A stretch of 64,000 nucleotides of DNA, taken from Tessaracoccus aquimaris. GTDB lineage: Bacteria; Actinomycetota; Actinomycetes; Propionibacteriales; Propionibacteriaceae. The stretch covers positions 1,302,001 through 1,366,000 of the forward strand of contig NZ_CP019606.1 of NCBI RefSeq assembly GCF_001997345.1, read 5' to 3'. The notes under the pieces are model-generated. The model worked only from the letters and a program-made list of their open reading frames with translations. It made no database searches and was not told where the DNA came from. This document shows, in pieces, positions 19,159 through 28,833 of the stretch (its first letter is position 1; each line of letters begins with the position of its first letter). The position numbers and the translations under genes are program-made.

Positions 19159-22100
19159 CAGAGTTCCCGCTCCATGCCGACCGACGACGGCCCGAGGACC
19201 GCCTTGAGGTCGGCGAACAGCGCGGAGGTCAGCTCGACGCGGAAGCCGTCGCCGAGCCGGAAGGTCTTGACCTGTTCGCCGGTGCGCAGGTTCAGGTGCA
19301 CCTCGGCGGCGCCCGGGTACTGGGCGAGGATCCGCTTCAGTTCACCCACCACACCCGGCGTGCAGCGCACCGCGGGAAGCGTCAGCGCCAGCGGCCCGAC
19401 GTTGCCCTCAGCGCTCATGTGGGGAACGGTGAGGCCCTGCGCCCGGACCCGGCCGCGGTCCTCTCCGGACTCGACGATGCCGTCGACCGAGACGATCGTG
19501 TCGGGTGCGAGGTGTTGCGCGACCTGGTCGTAGACGCGCGGGAAGACCGTCACCTCGATGGAGTTGGTGAGGTCCTCCAGCACGACCTGCGCCCAGATGT
19601 TGCCCGCCTTGTTGACGCGACGGTTGACCGAGGTGATCAGCCCGCACAGCTTCGCGGGCCCTCGGTAGCCGTCCTCGGCAACCGCCGCGGCGATGCTCCG
19701 GTCGCCGTTGCTCTGCAGCACGTGCTCCAGCCCGTTGAGCGGGTGGTCGGAGACGTAGAGGCCCAGCATCTCGCGCTCGAAGGCGAGCTTGGTGCGACGG
19801 TCCCACTCGTCGACCTCCGGCACCTGGCCGTGCACGGCAGACGACGAGTCGTCCTGCTCCGCCTCGAAGCCGAAGTCGAAGCCGTCCTGGCCGTTCTCGG
19901 CGTTGCGCTTGAGGTCGATGATGGAGTCGACGGCGTTCTCGAAGATGCCCATCAACGAGCGGCGGGTGTGGCCGAGTTCGTCGAAGGCGCCGGACTTGAT
20001 CAGCGACTCGATGACGCGCTTGTTGCACATCAGCAGCGGCGCCTTGTCGAGGAAGTCGTAGAAGTCGGACGCGGGCCCGACGGCGTTGCGCTCCTCGATC
20101 CAGGCCGTCACGACCTTGTCTCCGACGTTGCGCACGGCGCCCAGGCCGAAGCGGATGTGCTGCCCGACGGGGGTGAACATGACCTCGGAGGAGTTCACAT
20201 CGGGCGGCAGCACCTCGATGCCCATGTGCCTGCACTCGGCAAGGTACAGCGCCGACTTGTCCTTGTCGTCGCGCACCGACTGCAGCAGTGCCGCCATGTA
20301 CTCGACCGGATAGTTGGCCTTGAGCCACGCCGTCCAGTAGGAGATGACGCCGTAGGCGGCGGAGTGCGCCTTGTTGAACGCGTAGTCGGAGAACGGGAGC
20401 AGGATGTCCCACAGCGTCTGGATGGCGGCCTTGGAGTAGCCGCGCTCGATCATGCCGCCGGAGAAGATCTCGTATTGGGCGTCCAGTTCGGCCTTCTTCT
20501 TCTTGCCCATCGCGCGGCGCAGCATGTCCGCGCCGCCCAGCGTGTACCCGGCGAGGTGCTGCGCGATGGCCATCACCTGCTCCTGGTAGACGATCAGGCC
20601 GTAGGTCTCGCCGAGGATCGGCTCCAGCGCCTCCGCCAGGTCGGGGTGGATGGGTTCGACGGGCTCGCGGCCGGTCTTGCGGCGGGCGTACTTGTTGTGC
20701 GAGTCGGCACCCATCGGCCCCGGTCGGTACAGCGCGCCGACGGCGGAGATGTCTTCGAAGCAGTCGGGCTGCATGGAGCGCAGCAGGGAACGCATCGGCC
20801 CGCCGTCGAGCTGGAACACCCCGAGGGTGTCGCCGCGCTGCAGCAGGTCGAAGGTCTTGGGGTCGTCGAGGGTGAGCGTCTCGAGGTCGATGTCGAGCTG
20901 CTGGTTCAGCGTGATGTTGTTGAGGGCGTCGGCGATCACCGTCAGGTTCCTGAGCCCGAGGAAGTCCATCTTGATCAGGCCGAGGCTCTCGCAGCCCGGG
21001 TAGTCGAACTGCGTGATGATGGCGCCGTCGGCCTCGCGCTTCATGAGGGGCACGATGTCGATCAGGGGCGCCCGGCTCATGATGACGCCTGCCGCGTGCA
21101 CGCCCCACTGACGCTTCAGGCCCTCGATGCCGCGCGCCGTGTCGACGACGGTGCGCACGTCGGGCGTGGACTGGTACAGCTCGCGGAACTCGGCGCCCTC
21201 CGCGTAGCGCTTGTGTTCGTCGTTGAACAGGTCACCGAGCGGGACGCCCTTGCCCATCACGTCCGGGGGCATCGCCTTGGTGATCTGCTCGCCGATCGCG
21301 AACGGCATGTCGAGGACGCGGGCCGAGTCCTTGACGGCGGCCTTGGCCTTGATGGAGCCGTAGGTGATGATCTGGGCGACGTACTCGGAGCCGTACTTGT
21401 CGGTGACGTACTGGATGACCTCGCCGCGGCGACGGTCGTCGAAGTCGATGTCGAAGTCGGGCATCGAGACGCGCTCCGGGTTGAGGAAGCGCTCGAAGAT
21501 CAGGCCGTGCTCGATCGGGTCGAGGTCGGTGATCCGCATCGCGTAGGCGCACATCGAGCCTGCGCCGGAGCCTCGGCCGGGGCCGACCCGGACGCCGTTG
21601 CTCTTGGCCCAGTTGATGAAGTCGGCGACCACGAGGAAGTAGCCGGAGAAGCCCATCTGGACGATGATGCCCATCTCGAACTCGGCGCGATCGCGGACGT
21701 CCTGGCCGTAGCCGTTGGGGTAGCGCACGTCGAGCCCGCGCTCGACCTCCTTGCGGAACCAGGAGTCCTCCGTCTCGCCGTCGGGGACGTCGAAGCGGGG
21801 CATGTAGGTGCCGATGCCCTCGTCGAAGGCCGTCTCGATCCGTTCGGCGATCGCGAGCGTGTTGTCGCAGGCCTCGGGGAGCGCCCGGAACAGGTGGCGC
21901 ATCTCCTCGGGCGACTTCAGGTAGTAGCCGTTGCCGTCGAACTTGAAACGGTCGGTCTGCGCCTTCCTTGACCCGGAGGACACGCACAGCAGCGTGTCGT
22001 GCGAGTCGGCGTCGTCGGCGTGCACGTAGTGCAGGTCGTTGCTCGCCACCAGGGGAAGGTTGAGGTCCTTGGCCAGCTTGAGGAGGTCGCTGCGGACGCG

Positions 22101-22691
22101 CGTCTCGATGTCGAGCCCGTGGTCCATCAACTCGACGTAGAAGTTGCCGTCGCCGAAGATGTCGCGGAACTCGGCGGCCGCCTCTCGGGCGTTGTTGTAC
22201 TGGCCGAGCCGCAGGAAGGTCTGCACCTCACCGGAGGGGCAGCCGGTCGTGCCGATCAGCCCGTTGCCGTAGAGGTTGAGCAGTTCCCGATCGGCGCGCG
22301 GCTTGTAGAAGAAGCCCTCGAGCGAGGAACGGGTGCTGAGCCGGAAGAGGTTGTGCATGCCCTCCTGGTTGGCGGCCCACATCGTCATGTGCGTGTAGGC
22401 GCCCTTCGAGGCCACGTCGTCGCCCGTGCCGTCGCCGAACTGCACCCGCTTGCGTTCCGAGCGGTGCGTGCGGGGCGTCAGGTAGGCCTCCAGCCCGATG
22501 ATGGGCTTGACGCCGAAGCTCTTGCTCGCCTTGTAGAACTCGTACGCGCCGTACAGGTTGCCGTGGTCGGTGATGGCCAGAGCGGGCATCCCCATCTCCT
22601 CGGCGCCCTGGAACAGGTCCTTGATTCGCGCGGCACCATCGAGCATCGAGAACTCGGTGTGACAGTGCAGATGCACGAACGATGCGGACAA
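19158..22691 (-). CDS. dnaE: DNA polymerase III subunit alpha
   Basis: Replicative polymerase, 1177 residues. The N-terminal PHP domain starts with HLHCHTEFSMLDG. The catalytic acidic cluster is in MPDFDIDFDDRRRGEVIQY, and PGRGSGAGSMCAYAMRITD is the polymerase nucleotide-binding block. Helix-hairpin-helix and OB regions follow (CGLITSVNRRVNKAGNIWAQ). It starts with TTG, supported by a perfect AGGAGG (plus-strand 22698-22703) six bases upstream. It is of the DnaE1 type. No frameshift despite 3.5 kb of high-GC coding sequence. Confidence 0.97.
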   Translation of the reverse strand: MSASFVHLHCHTEFSMLDGAARIKDLFQGAEEMGMPALAITDHGNLYGAYEFYKASKSFGVKPIIGLEAYLTPRTHRSERKRVQFGDGTGDDVASKGAYTHMTMWAANQEGMHNLFRLSTRSSLEGFFYKPRADRELLNLYGNGLIGTTGCPSGEVQTFLRLGQYNNAREAAAEFRDIFGDGNFYVELMDHGLDIETRVRSDLLKLAKDLNLPLVASNDLHYVHADDADSHDTLLCVSSGSRKAQTDRFKFDGNGYYLKSPEEMRHLFRALPEACDNTLAIAERIETAFDEGIGTYMPRFDVPDGETEDSWFRKEVERGLDVRYPNGYGQDVRDRAEFEMGIIVQMGFSGYFLVVADFINWAKSNGVRVGPGRGSGAGSMCAYAMRITDLDPIEHGLIFERFLNPERVSMPDFDIDFDDRRRGEVIQYVTDKYGSEYVAQIITYGSIKAKAAVKDSARVLDMPFAIGEQITKAMPPDVMGKGVPLGDLFNDEHKRYAEGAEFRELYQSTPDVRTVVDTARGIEGLKRQWGVHAAGVIMSRAPLIDIVPLMKREADGAIITQFDYPGCESLGLIKMDFLGLRNLTVIADALNNITLNQQLDIDLETLTLDDPKTFDLLQRGDTLGVFQLDGGPMRSLLRSMQPDCFEDISAVGALYRPGPMGADSHNKYARRKTGREPVEPIHPDLAEALEPILGETYGLIVYQEQVMAIAQHLAGYTLGGADMLRRAMGKKKKAELDAQYEIFSGGMIERGYSKAAIQTLWDILLPFSDYAFNKAHSAAYGVISYWTAWLKANYPVEYMAALLQSVRDDKDKSALYLAECRHMGIEVLPPDVNSSEVMFTPVGQHIRFGLGAVRNVGDKVVTAWIEERNAVGPASDFYDFLDKAPLLMCNKRVIESLIKSGAFDELGHTRRSLMGIFENAVDSIIDLKRNAENGQDGFDFGFEAEQDDSSSAVHGQVPEVDEWDRRTKLAFEREMLGLYVSDHPLNGLEHVLQSNGDRSIAAAVAEDGYRGPAKLCGLITSVNRRVNKAGNIWAQVVLEDLTNSIEVTVFPRVYDQVAQHLAPDTIVSVDGIVESGEDRGRVRAQGLTVPHMSAEGNVGPLALTLPAVRCTPGVVGELKRILAQYPGAAEVHLNLRTGEQVKTFRLGDGFRVELTSALFADLKAVLGPSSVGMEREL

Positions 22692-22697
22692 CTTGTT

Positions 22698-22703
22698 CCT
22701 CCT
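22698..22703 (-). promoter_or_regulatory. Shine-Dalgarno AGGAGG deciding the TTG start of dnaE
   Basis: A perfect AGGAGG on the minus strand lies six bases upstream of the TTG at 22691. The PHP-domain signature begins five codons later, so TTG is the only start that keeps the full N-terminus with a ribosome site. Confidence 0.8.
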
Positions 22704-22802
22704 ACGACCCGGCGACGCTGGCCCAGCTTACCCAGCGGCACCGACGGTTTCACCATCACGCCTGGGACGGCGCGGCCCCGGCCCGATAACCGGGGTCTTG
22801 GG

Positions 22803-24374
22803 TCACATGACCGCTGCGATGACCTGCACGGCGACGATCTTTCCGATGATCGCCAAGGCGAACAGGGCGGCGTAGCCCGATTCGATGCGCTCGTCGCGAC
22901 CCTTGTCGACGGCGAAGGCCAGGATGGCGGGCTGGCCGACGAACCCTGCGAAACCACCCGCGGCGCGTGGGGCGCTGAGGCCGAGCAGCCTCGCGCCTCC
23001 CAGCAGCAGTGCCGCTGAGACGAGCACCAGCACCGCTGCGACCGCACCTGCCCGGAGCCCGGTCGCCGTCAGGGCCTGCGCCGCGAACGCCGGCCCCGAG
23101 GACAGCCCGACGGCGGCCAGGAACAGCAGTAGCCCGAGCTGGCGGATGGTGAGGTTGGCAGACAGCGGGATGTCCCAGATCAGCGGACCGGTGCGGTGCA
23201 CGGCGCCGAGCAGCATGCCGACCACGAGCGGGCCCGCGGCGGGGCCGAGGGAGAACGTCATGCCGCCCGGCATCGCGATGCTGACCGATCCGAGCAGCAG
23301 CCCGAGAACGATCCCGAGGCCGAGCGCGATGGCGTCGACCTCCGAGATCTTGCGCTCCGAATCGCCGAGGTAGTCCCCGAGGGTGGCAAGTTCGCTCTGC
23401 GGCGCGACGGCCAGCACCCGGTCGCCCAACTGGAGCACCAGGCCGTCCCTGGCGAGCAGATCCGAGTCGCCGCGCCGCACGCGCGTGATGACCGCGCCGA
23501 AGCGGCCGGGCAGGTTGAGTTGCGACACGCTGCGGCCCGCGACCGACGGCGAGGACACGACGAAGCGGCGGAAATCGACGGCCTCGCGATCGTCGGTGAG
23601 TTCCCGGTCGAGCGGGTGGCCGAGGTACCGCGCCGCGGCTCGCACGGCCGAAGGTGCGCCGACCACGAGAACCTCGTCTGAGGGCAACAACTCCTCCCCA
23701 GGAGCGAGCACCCGGGTCCGGCCCTGCCGTGCGAGGTAGCTCATCTTGATCGACTCGTCGGACCAGCCCGGCACCTCGCGCAGCGCGGCGCGCCGGTCGA
23801 CGAGGACCGACTCGGCCACCAGGCCCTCCGCCGTGGTCGGCACCGGGTCCTTCTTCCCCGGCCAGCGGCGGTGCACGACCAGCGCCACCACGATGATCGA
23901 CAGCACCACGCCGACGGGGTAGGCGAGCGAGTAGCCGACGCCCGCGTCGGCGCTTCCCGTCGCCTCGGTGGCGGCCGCAAGCGCGGGCGTCGCCGTCAAC
24001 GCACCAGCCAGGACTCCCGCCACCAGGTCGTCGCCGAGGCCGAGCGATCCGCCCATCGCGACGGCGATGATCGTCACGACGGCGATCACCGCGAGACCCA
24101 ACCCCATCAGCGGCATCTGCTTGCGCAGGTCAGAGAAGAACGTCTCCCCCGCCGCGATGCCGACGGTGTAGACGAACAGCGCAAGGCCGAGGTTGGAGAT
24201 CAGCCCGAGGCCCTCCCCCAGGCTCGGCTCGAGGGCGCCGAGGGTCAGCCCGACGAAGAGCGCGCCCGCGGCCCCGAAGCGCAGCGGACCGAAGGGGATC
24301 ACGCCGAAGGCGGCACCCAGGGTGACCACCACCATGATGGTCAGGAGGGGCGAGGACGCGAGGAGGTCAAACAC
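22803..24374 (-). CDS. AspT/YidE/YbjL-type membrane transporter with two TrkA-C domains
   Basis: A 523-residue inner-membrane protein of the aspartate:alanine exchanger (AAEx) superfamily. Two halves of about five helices each (residues 1-160 and 365-523) flank a cytosolic region with two RCK_C/TrkA-C domains (about 200-280 and 285-355). Each half carries a short re-entrant-like motif: GALTATPALAAATEATGS in the first and GGFAGFVGQPAILAFAV in the second. The substrate cannot be read from sequence; no decarboxylase that would mark an Asp/Ala system is nearby. Divergent from the beta-propeller gene, sharing a 153-bp spacer. Confidence 0.85.
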   Translation of the reverse strand: MFDLLASSPLLTIMVVVTLGAAFGVIPFGPLRFGAAGALFVGLTLGALEPSLGEGLGLISNLGLALFVYTVGIAAGETFFSDLRKQMPLMGLGLAVIAVVTIIAVAMGGSLGLGDDLVAGVLAGALTATPALAAATEATGSADAGVGYSLAYPVGVVLSIIVVALVVHRRWPGKKDPVPTTAEGLVAESVLVDRRAALREVPGWSDESIKMSYLARQGRTRVLAPGEELLPSDEVLVVGAPSAVRAAARYLGHPLDRELTDDREAVDFRRFVVSSPSVAGRSVSQLNLPGRFGAVITRVRRGDSDLLARDGLVLQLGDRVLAVAPQSELATLGDYLGDSERKISEVDAIALGLGIVLGLLLGSVSIAMPGGMTFSLGPAAGPLVVGMLLGAVHRTGPLIWDIPLSANLTIRQLGLLLFLAAVGLSSGPAFAAQALTATGLRAGAVAAVLVLVSAALLLGGARLLGLSAPRAAGGFAGFVGQPAILAFAVDKGRDERIESGYAALFALAIIGKIVAVQVIAAVM

Positions 24375-24527
24375 AGTGCAGTCAGGTTATCCCCACCGCG
24401 CTGTGGGGGTCGATCCCACGCACGGTCGCGTCCACCGGCCGAAAGTTAGGTGTGTTGGGCGCAACGAAACCGCTCGTCAGGCACTTGTCAGAGGGTGAGA
24501 GGAACCGCCCAGCCCCAGGAGACGTCC

Positions 24528-25927
24528 ATGTCAGCGTTGAAGAGACAACACCTGATCGCGATCTGCGGAGCGGCGGTGGTGACCGGCTTGGCCGCCGTCA
24601 GCGCGGCGTCGCTGTGGCCGCGCGACCCGGCCGGGGACGCGGGGCCCGCGCCTGGCTCGACGTCCACCGCGTCGTCGCCCACGTCGCCCGGAAGCACCGG
24701 CCCCACCGCGCCGTCGGCCCCGAAGCCTGACCCGCTCCCTCGCCCGCCGCCGAGGTCGCCGGCCTCGCGTCGGACCCGACGGCCGACTGGTCCATCGACG
24801 CTGAGGCCGGGTTCGTCTACGCCATCGACGACGACCACCTGGCCACCGTCGGCTTCCTCGACCCGACCGCGGGCACCGTCGAGATCCGCCTCGTCACGGT
24901 CGCCGACGGCAAGGACGTCTGGCGGACCGAACTGGGCGGCGACGCCTTCCAGGTCAACGTCCGGCCGCTCACGGGCACCGACCTACTCGTCGCGCACTCC
25001 GACGACCGGCTCTACCTCCTCGACCGCGCCGACGGGGCGGTGAAGGAGACCTACACCACCGAGGTCGACGCGTGGTACGGCAGTGCCTCCGACGGGAGCC
25101 TCTGGTACCTGGCCCGCACGGATGACGAGCAGTACCCCAGACTGTCGAAACTCCGGTCGCACGACCCGGCCGACGCCGCCTGGACGACCGAGTTGGCCAC
25201 GATGCCGTTCATGGTCCGCGACACCATGGTCGACGTGCACGGCGGGCACGCGTTCGTCACGGAGGCCGTAACCGGCAACGTGTTCCGGCTACCGTCGAAC
25301 ACCCTCCAGAGGTCCCCCGAGGCGATCGCCGCGCTGACGCTGAGCGACGGCACGATCCCGGACTGGTCCCGCAACGTCTCCCTGACGTGGTTCGACGACG
25401 TGATCGTGACCGCCTCCACTGAGGGCACCGTCACCGGCCTCGGCGAGGACGGCGGCACCCGGTGGGAGGCGTCAGGGCAGCGGGCGCTGAACCTCAACGG
25501 CGCTCTGATCGTGTCGACGCCGACGAGCGTGTCCCGCCTCGACCCCGCCACCGGTGGCGTGATCTGGGAGGCCGAGGTGGAGAAGGCCGAACAGTTCGCC
25601 GTCATCGGGGGCGACCTCGCCGTGGTCGGCTACGACGAGCAGGGCCTGGCCGAGTCCTCCGGCGCCGGACTCGTCACCTTCCTGGACGTGGGGACAGGTA
25701 AGCAGCGCTCGGAACTCGAGGTCGTCCTCCAGACCTTCCCCGCGACCTGGCGCGGCGAGGACCAGTTGCTTCTCTCGACCCGGCAGGGCGAGGCCGAGAA
25801 ACTCTGGGCGATCAGCCCCGACGGGAAGGTGAACTACACCTACACCACAGAGGAGGAGATGATCTTCGCCGACGCCGCGGGCTCCCTCTTCGCCATCTCG
25901 AAGGAGACCATCACCCGCCTCCGCTAG
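24528..25927 (+). CDS. Secreted or membrane-anchored PQQ-like beta-propeller protein; frameshifted
   Basis: A 466-residue protein after repair. Residues about 8-30 form a signal peptide or anchor (LIAICGAAVVTGLAAVSAAS), followed by a Pro/Ser/Thr linker and then repeated beta strands typical of PQQ-like (quinoprotein) propellers, such as VTGLGEDGGTRWEASGQ, SRLDPATGGVIWEAEVE and KLWAISPDGKVNY. One base is missing in the C run 24731-24733; repair joins KPDPAPSPAAEVAGLASDP. ATG at 24528 follows AGGAGA by five bases. No enzyme motif is seen; such propellers often bind partners at the cell surface. Divergent from the transporter. Confidence 0.75.
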
Positions 25928-25980
25928 GCGCTGTGTGGATCGGGCAGGGTGTGGGTCGGGTCGGACCCAGTGCGGGTTGG

Positions 25981-26066
25981 GCGTTGAGCAGCATTCGGCG
26001 TTCGTTGGGTCGCGGAACGCGCTTGAACGATCAAACGGGACTCGAGTTGCGGATGCTGCTCAACGC
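25981..26066. repeat. Dyad-symmetric element, subfamily 2, copy 1 (86 bp)
   Basis: A large inverted repeat: left arm GCGTTGAGCAGCATTCG at 25981-25997 and right arm CGGATGCTGCTCAACGC at 26050-26066, matching with one mismatch over 17 bp. The centre carries TTGAACGATCAA, itself palindromic. A second copy begins 141 bp further on. It lies 53 bp past the propeller gene stop and could fold as RNA or as a cruciform. It has no T-run, so it is not a standard terminator. Confidence 0.9.
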
Positions 26067-26121
26067 CGCAGCCAACCACCGGACAGGCCACCTCCCAGCG
26101 CTCGAGCGCGGCGCGGGTCCG

Positions 26122-26207
26122 GCGTTGAGCAGCATTCCGCGTTCGCTGGGCCGCGGAACGCGCTTGAACGATCAAACGGGACTCGAGTTGAGAATGCTGC
26201 TCAACGC
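26122..26207. repeat. Dyad-symmetric element, subfamily 2, copy 2 (86 bp)
   Basis: Same architecture and length as the copy at 25981, with a perfect 16-bp inverted repeat GCGTTGAGCAGCATTC (26122-26137) and its complement (26192-26207). Both copies are followed by the same CGCAGCCAACCACCGGA, so the duplicated block is larger than the palindrome. The rest of the 386-bp gap between the propeller gene and lacI holds the spacer CTCGAGCGCGGCGCGG and the lacI upstream region, with nothing else recognised. Confidence 0.9.
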
Positions 26208-26313
26208 CGCAGCCAACCACCGGATGGGCGCGGTGCGGCCACCGCGAGACGGCGGAAAGCTATCGTGGTCGTGCGCGCGGGTCCGCGCACGTCGCGAGCC
26301 ATAGGGAGTCTGG

Positions 26314-27330
26314 ATGAAGCGGGTGACCATCGTCGACGTCGCCAAGCGCGCCGGCGTGGCGATCAGTTCCGTCTCCAGCGCCCTCAACGACCGGCCGGGA
26401 GTCTCGGACGCGACCCGGCAGCGGATCATGCGGGCAGCCGACGAACTCGGCTACGTGGCCTCGCTGCGCGGCAAGGCGCTCTCCGGACGCAAGGCCTACG
26501 CCATCGGCCTTGTGGTGCACCGCGACCCGGAGGTCTTCGAACTGGACCCCTTCTTCGGGCCTTCATCGGCGGCATCGAGGAGATGCTCGACCGCTCCGGC
26601 TTCGCCCTGGTGCTGCAGTCCAGCGCGACCCCGAGGACGACCTGGAGCGCTACCGACGACTCTCCGCCGACAGACGCGTCGACGGCGTCATCCTCAACGA
26701 ACTCACCCTCGACGACCCGCGCGTCGCCCTCGTGCAGGAACTGGGCCTTCCCGCCGTCGGCATCAACCCCGACCCCGGATTCCCCTCCCGCACGTGCGCC
26801 AGGACCACGAGAGCGGCGTGCGTGAACTCCTCGCCGCGCTGACCGCCGCCGGGCACCGCGACATCGGGCACCTGGCCGGCCCGGGCGACTACGTGCACTC
26901 GCGCCAGCGCGAGCGCGTCTGGCGGGACTTCCTCGCCGAGCACGACCTCACGCCTGGCCCCGTGATCGACGCCGCCTTCACCTACGAGGGAGGCATCGCC
27001 GCGGCCGAGACCCTGCTCTCGCTCCCCGGCCCCTTGCCGACCGCGATGTTCTGCGCCAACGACCTCTCGGCGCTCGGCTTCGTCGCCGAACTGCAACGCC
27101 GGGGCGTCGCGGTCCCTGCCGACCTCTCGGTGGTCGGCTTCGACGGCATCCAACTCGGCGAGTTCGTCCCGCCCCGCCTCACCTCGGTCCGCGCCTCGGC
27201 CAGGCGGGTCGGCCACGAGGCCGCGCGCATCCTGCTCGAGGTGATCGACGGGGACTCCCCCGAACCCGCCGTCGTCGAGGCGGCCACCCCGGTGTGGCGC
27301 GACTCGATCGCCGCCGCTCCAATGCGCTGA
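26314..27330 (+). CDS. LacI-family transcriptional regulator; three frameshifts
   Basis: A 339-residue repressor after repair. The N-terminal helix-turn-helix VTIVDVAKRAGVAISSVSSALNDRPGVS is textbook LacI, followed by a hinge and a periplasmic-binding-protein-like sugar domain (GHRDIGHLAGPGDYVHS, FCANDLSALGF, VPADLSVVGFDGIQLGEF). The frame changes at 26557-26559, 26629-26632 and 26782-26785; one added G, C and C respectively restores a continuous protein. It stands directly before the binding-protein gene and a perfect LacI-type operator (27377-27394), so it very likely controls the sugar locus in response to a sugar or sugar phosphate. Confidence 0.9.
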   Translation: MKRVTIVDVAKRAGVAISSVSSALNDRPGVSDATRQRIMRAADELGYVASLRGKALSGRKAYAIGLVVHRDPEVFELDPFFGPSSAASRRCSTAPASPWCCSPARPRGRPGALPTTLRRQTRRRRHPQRTHPRRPARRPRAGTGPSRRRHQPRPRIPLPHVRQDHESGVRELLAALTAAGHRDIGHLAGPGDYVHSRQRERVWRDFLAEHDLTPGPVIDAAFTYEGGIAAAETLLSLPGPLPTAMFCANDLSALGFVAELQRRGVAVPADLSVVGFDGIQLGEFVPPRLTSVRASARRVGHEAARILLEVIDGDSPEPAVVEAATPVWRDSIAAAPMR

Positions 27331-27376
27331 CCGCATTGCCCCTTGCGAAGCTCCTTTCCACCTGCCACACTCTCTT

Positions 27377-27394
27377 TACCGAAACGTTTCGGTA
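27377..27394. promoter_or_regulatory. LacI-type operator, perfect 18-bp palindrome
   Basis: TACCGAAACGTTTCGGTA is a perfect palindrome with the central CG typical of LacI-family sites. It lies 44 bp upstream of the binding-protein ATG and 47 bp past the regulator stop, the expected place for the regulator to block transcription of the uptake operon. I did not see a second copy in the window. Confidence 0.88.
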
Positions 27395-27437
27395 GCCACC
27401 GGGATTCTTCCCCGGGCGTCATCAAGGGAGATAGAGC

Positions 27438-28778
27438 ATGGCAAGAACAGCTTCGCGCGGACGCACCTGGCGCCGCGCCACCACGAGCGTGACCGCGGCC
27501 CTCGCGGCGATCAGCCTCGTCGCGTGTTCGCCCGCGGCCACCGGCTCGACGCCCTCCGGCGACGGTGGCGCGATCTCCGGAGAGCTTCAGATCCTGACCG
27601 GCTCGGCCGCCGGCTCCGACAAGGCCTTCCAGGACGTCAGCGACGCGTTCATGAAGAAGTACCCCGACGTCAAGGTCATCTACTCGGCCGTCGACAACAA
27701 CACGTTCCCGCAGACCAAGTCGTCGCGCCTTACAGCGGGCAACCTCGGCATCTTCGTGGCCCTCAACCTTGCGGAGGTCCCCGACTACGCCAAGGACTCC
27801 GCCTCCGACGACCTGCTGCTCGCGCAGTCGGGTGGCCTCGTCGACCTGACCGACGAGCCGTTCATGCAGCGCTTCACGCCGACGATGCTCGATGCCCAGG
27901 CGATCGGCGGACGCCAGTACGCCATGCCGACCGGCGCCAGTTACGTCACCGGCGTCTTCTACAACAAGTCGATCTTCGCCGACAACGGCGTCGAGGTCCC
28001 CACGACGTGGACGGAGTTCGTCTCGGTCCTCGACACGCTCAAGGGCAAGGGCGTGACCCCGTACGGCATCGGCGGCAAGGACACCTGGCCCGCGGGCTTG
28101 ATCATGCTCGGCGCCGCGGCGGGCGTGCTCCCCACGCTGGAGGACAAGCAGGGCCTCGCCGCCGACCTGTGGATCAACAAGGCAAAGCTCGACGAGGGGC
28201 CCTCGCTTGAGATCCTCGAGAAGACCGAGAAGGTCTTCCAGTACGCGCAGCCCAACTTCGCGGGCACCGGCTACGACGACCTGCCTGGCCAGTTCGCCAA
28301 CGGCACCTTTGCGATGATGTCGGACGGCACCTGGAACACCACGACCATCCAGACCGCTGTCGGCGACAAGTTCGAGATCGGCTACTTCCCGTTCCCAGCA
28401 AGCGACGACGCGGCCGCCAACAAGACCGTCAACGGCAAGATCGAACTCCAGATGGCGATCCCGACCTCGTCGAAGAACAAGCAGGCGGCGCTCGCCTGGA
28501 TGGACTTCTTCTCGGAGAAGGAGAACTACCAGAAGTTCCTCGAGACGACCGGGTTCTCCTCGGCGCAGCCCAACATGGCCACCTCCGGCTTCCTGGAGGA
28601 GATCGCGCCCTACACCGGCACCTTCGAGACCGTCTGGGGCCAGGTCTGGATCGCCAACAACAAGGCGGGCCAGGATGCGGCCTACCCCTTCAACTACCCG
28701 GCGCTCGCCCCGCTCGGCACCTCGACGCCGCAGCAGGCCGCTGACGCGGCGCAGCAGGCCTGGGGCACCGGGTTCTGA
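27438..28778 (+). CDS. Sugar ABC transporter substrate-binding lipoprotein
   Basis: Extracytoplasmic solute-binding protein of the family 1 (MalE/oligosaccharide) type, 446 residues. The signal peptide ends in the lipobox LVAC with Cys30, so it should be lipid-anchored. ATG at 27438 follows AAGGGAG. The body has FMKKYPDVKVIYSAVDNNTF and GVEVPTTWTEFVSVLDTLKGKGVTP, typical of this family, and a C-terminal QAALAWMDFFSEKENYQKFL. It captures sugar for the two permeases downstream. The GH130 gene at the operon end suggests a beta-mannoside or related oligosaccharide; this is inference. Confidence 0.92.
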   Translation: MARTASRGRTWRRATTSVTAALAAISLVACSPAATGSTPSGDGGAISGELQILTGSAAGSDKAFQDVSDAFMKKYPDVKVIYSAVDNNTFPQTKSSRLTAGNLGIFVALNLAEVPDYAKDSASDDLLLAQSGGLVDLTDEPFMQRFTPTMLDAQAIGGRQYAMPTGASYVTGVFYNKSIFADNGVEVPTTWTEFVSVLDTLKGKGVTPYGIGGKDTWPAGLIMLGAAAGVLPTLEDKQGLAADLWINKAKLDEGPSLEILEKTEKVFQYAQPNFAGTGYDDLPGQFANGTFAMMSDGTWNTTTIQTAVGDKFEIGYFPFPASDDAAANKTVNGKIELQMAIPTSSKNKQAALAWMDFFSEKENYQKFLETTGFSSAQPNMATSGFLEEIAPYTGTFETVWGQVWIANNKAGQDAAYPFNYPALAPLGTSTPQQAADAAQQAWGTGF

Positions 28779-28833
28779 CCGCCTCGTCCCGGGGCCTTGC
28801 CGCCCCGGGACCCTTCCTCGAAAGGCATGGGCG

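Noticed and set aside
19143..21971. Plus-strand frame of over 900 codons opposite dnaE
   Set aside because: Antisense shadow of an intact, clearly coding dnaE; composition is Val/Leu/Arg/His-rich with no domain.
26314..27330. lacI as a decayed pseudogene
   Set aside because: Three breaks are each cured by a single C or G; all domains are present, and a perfect operator remains downstream.
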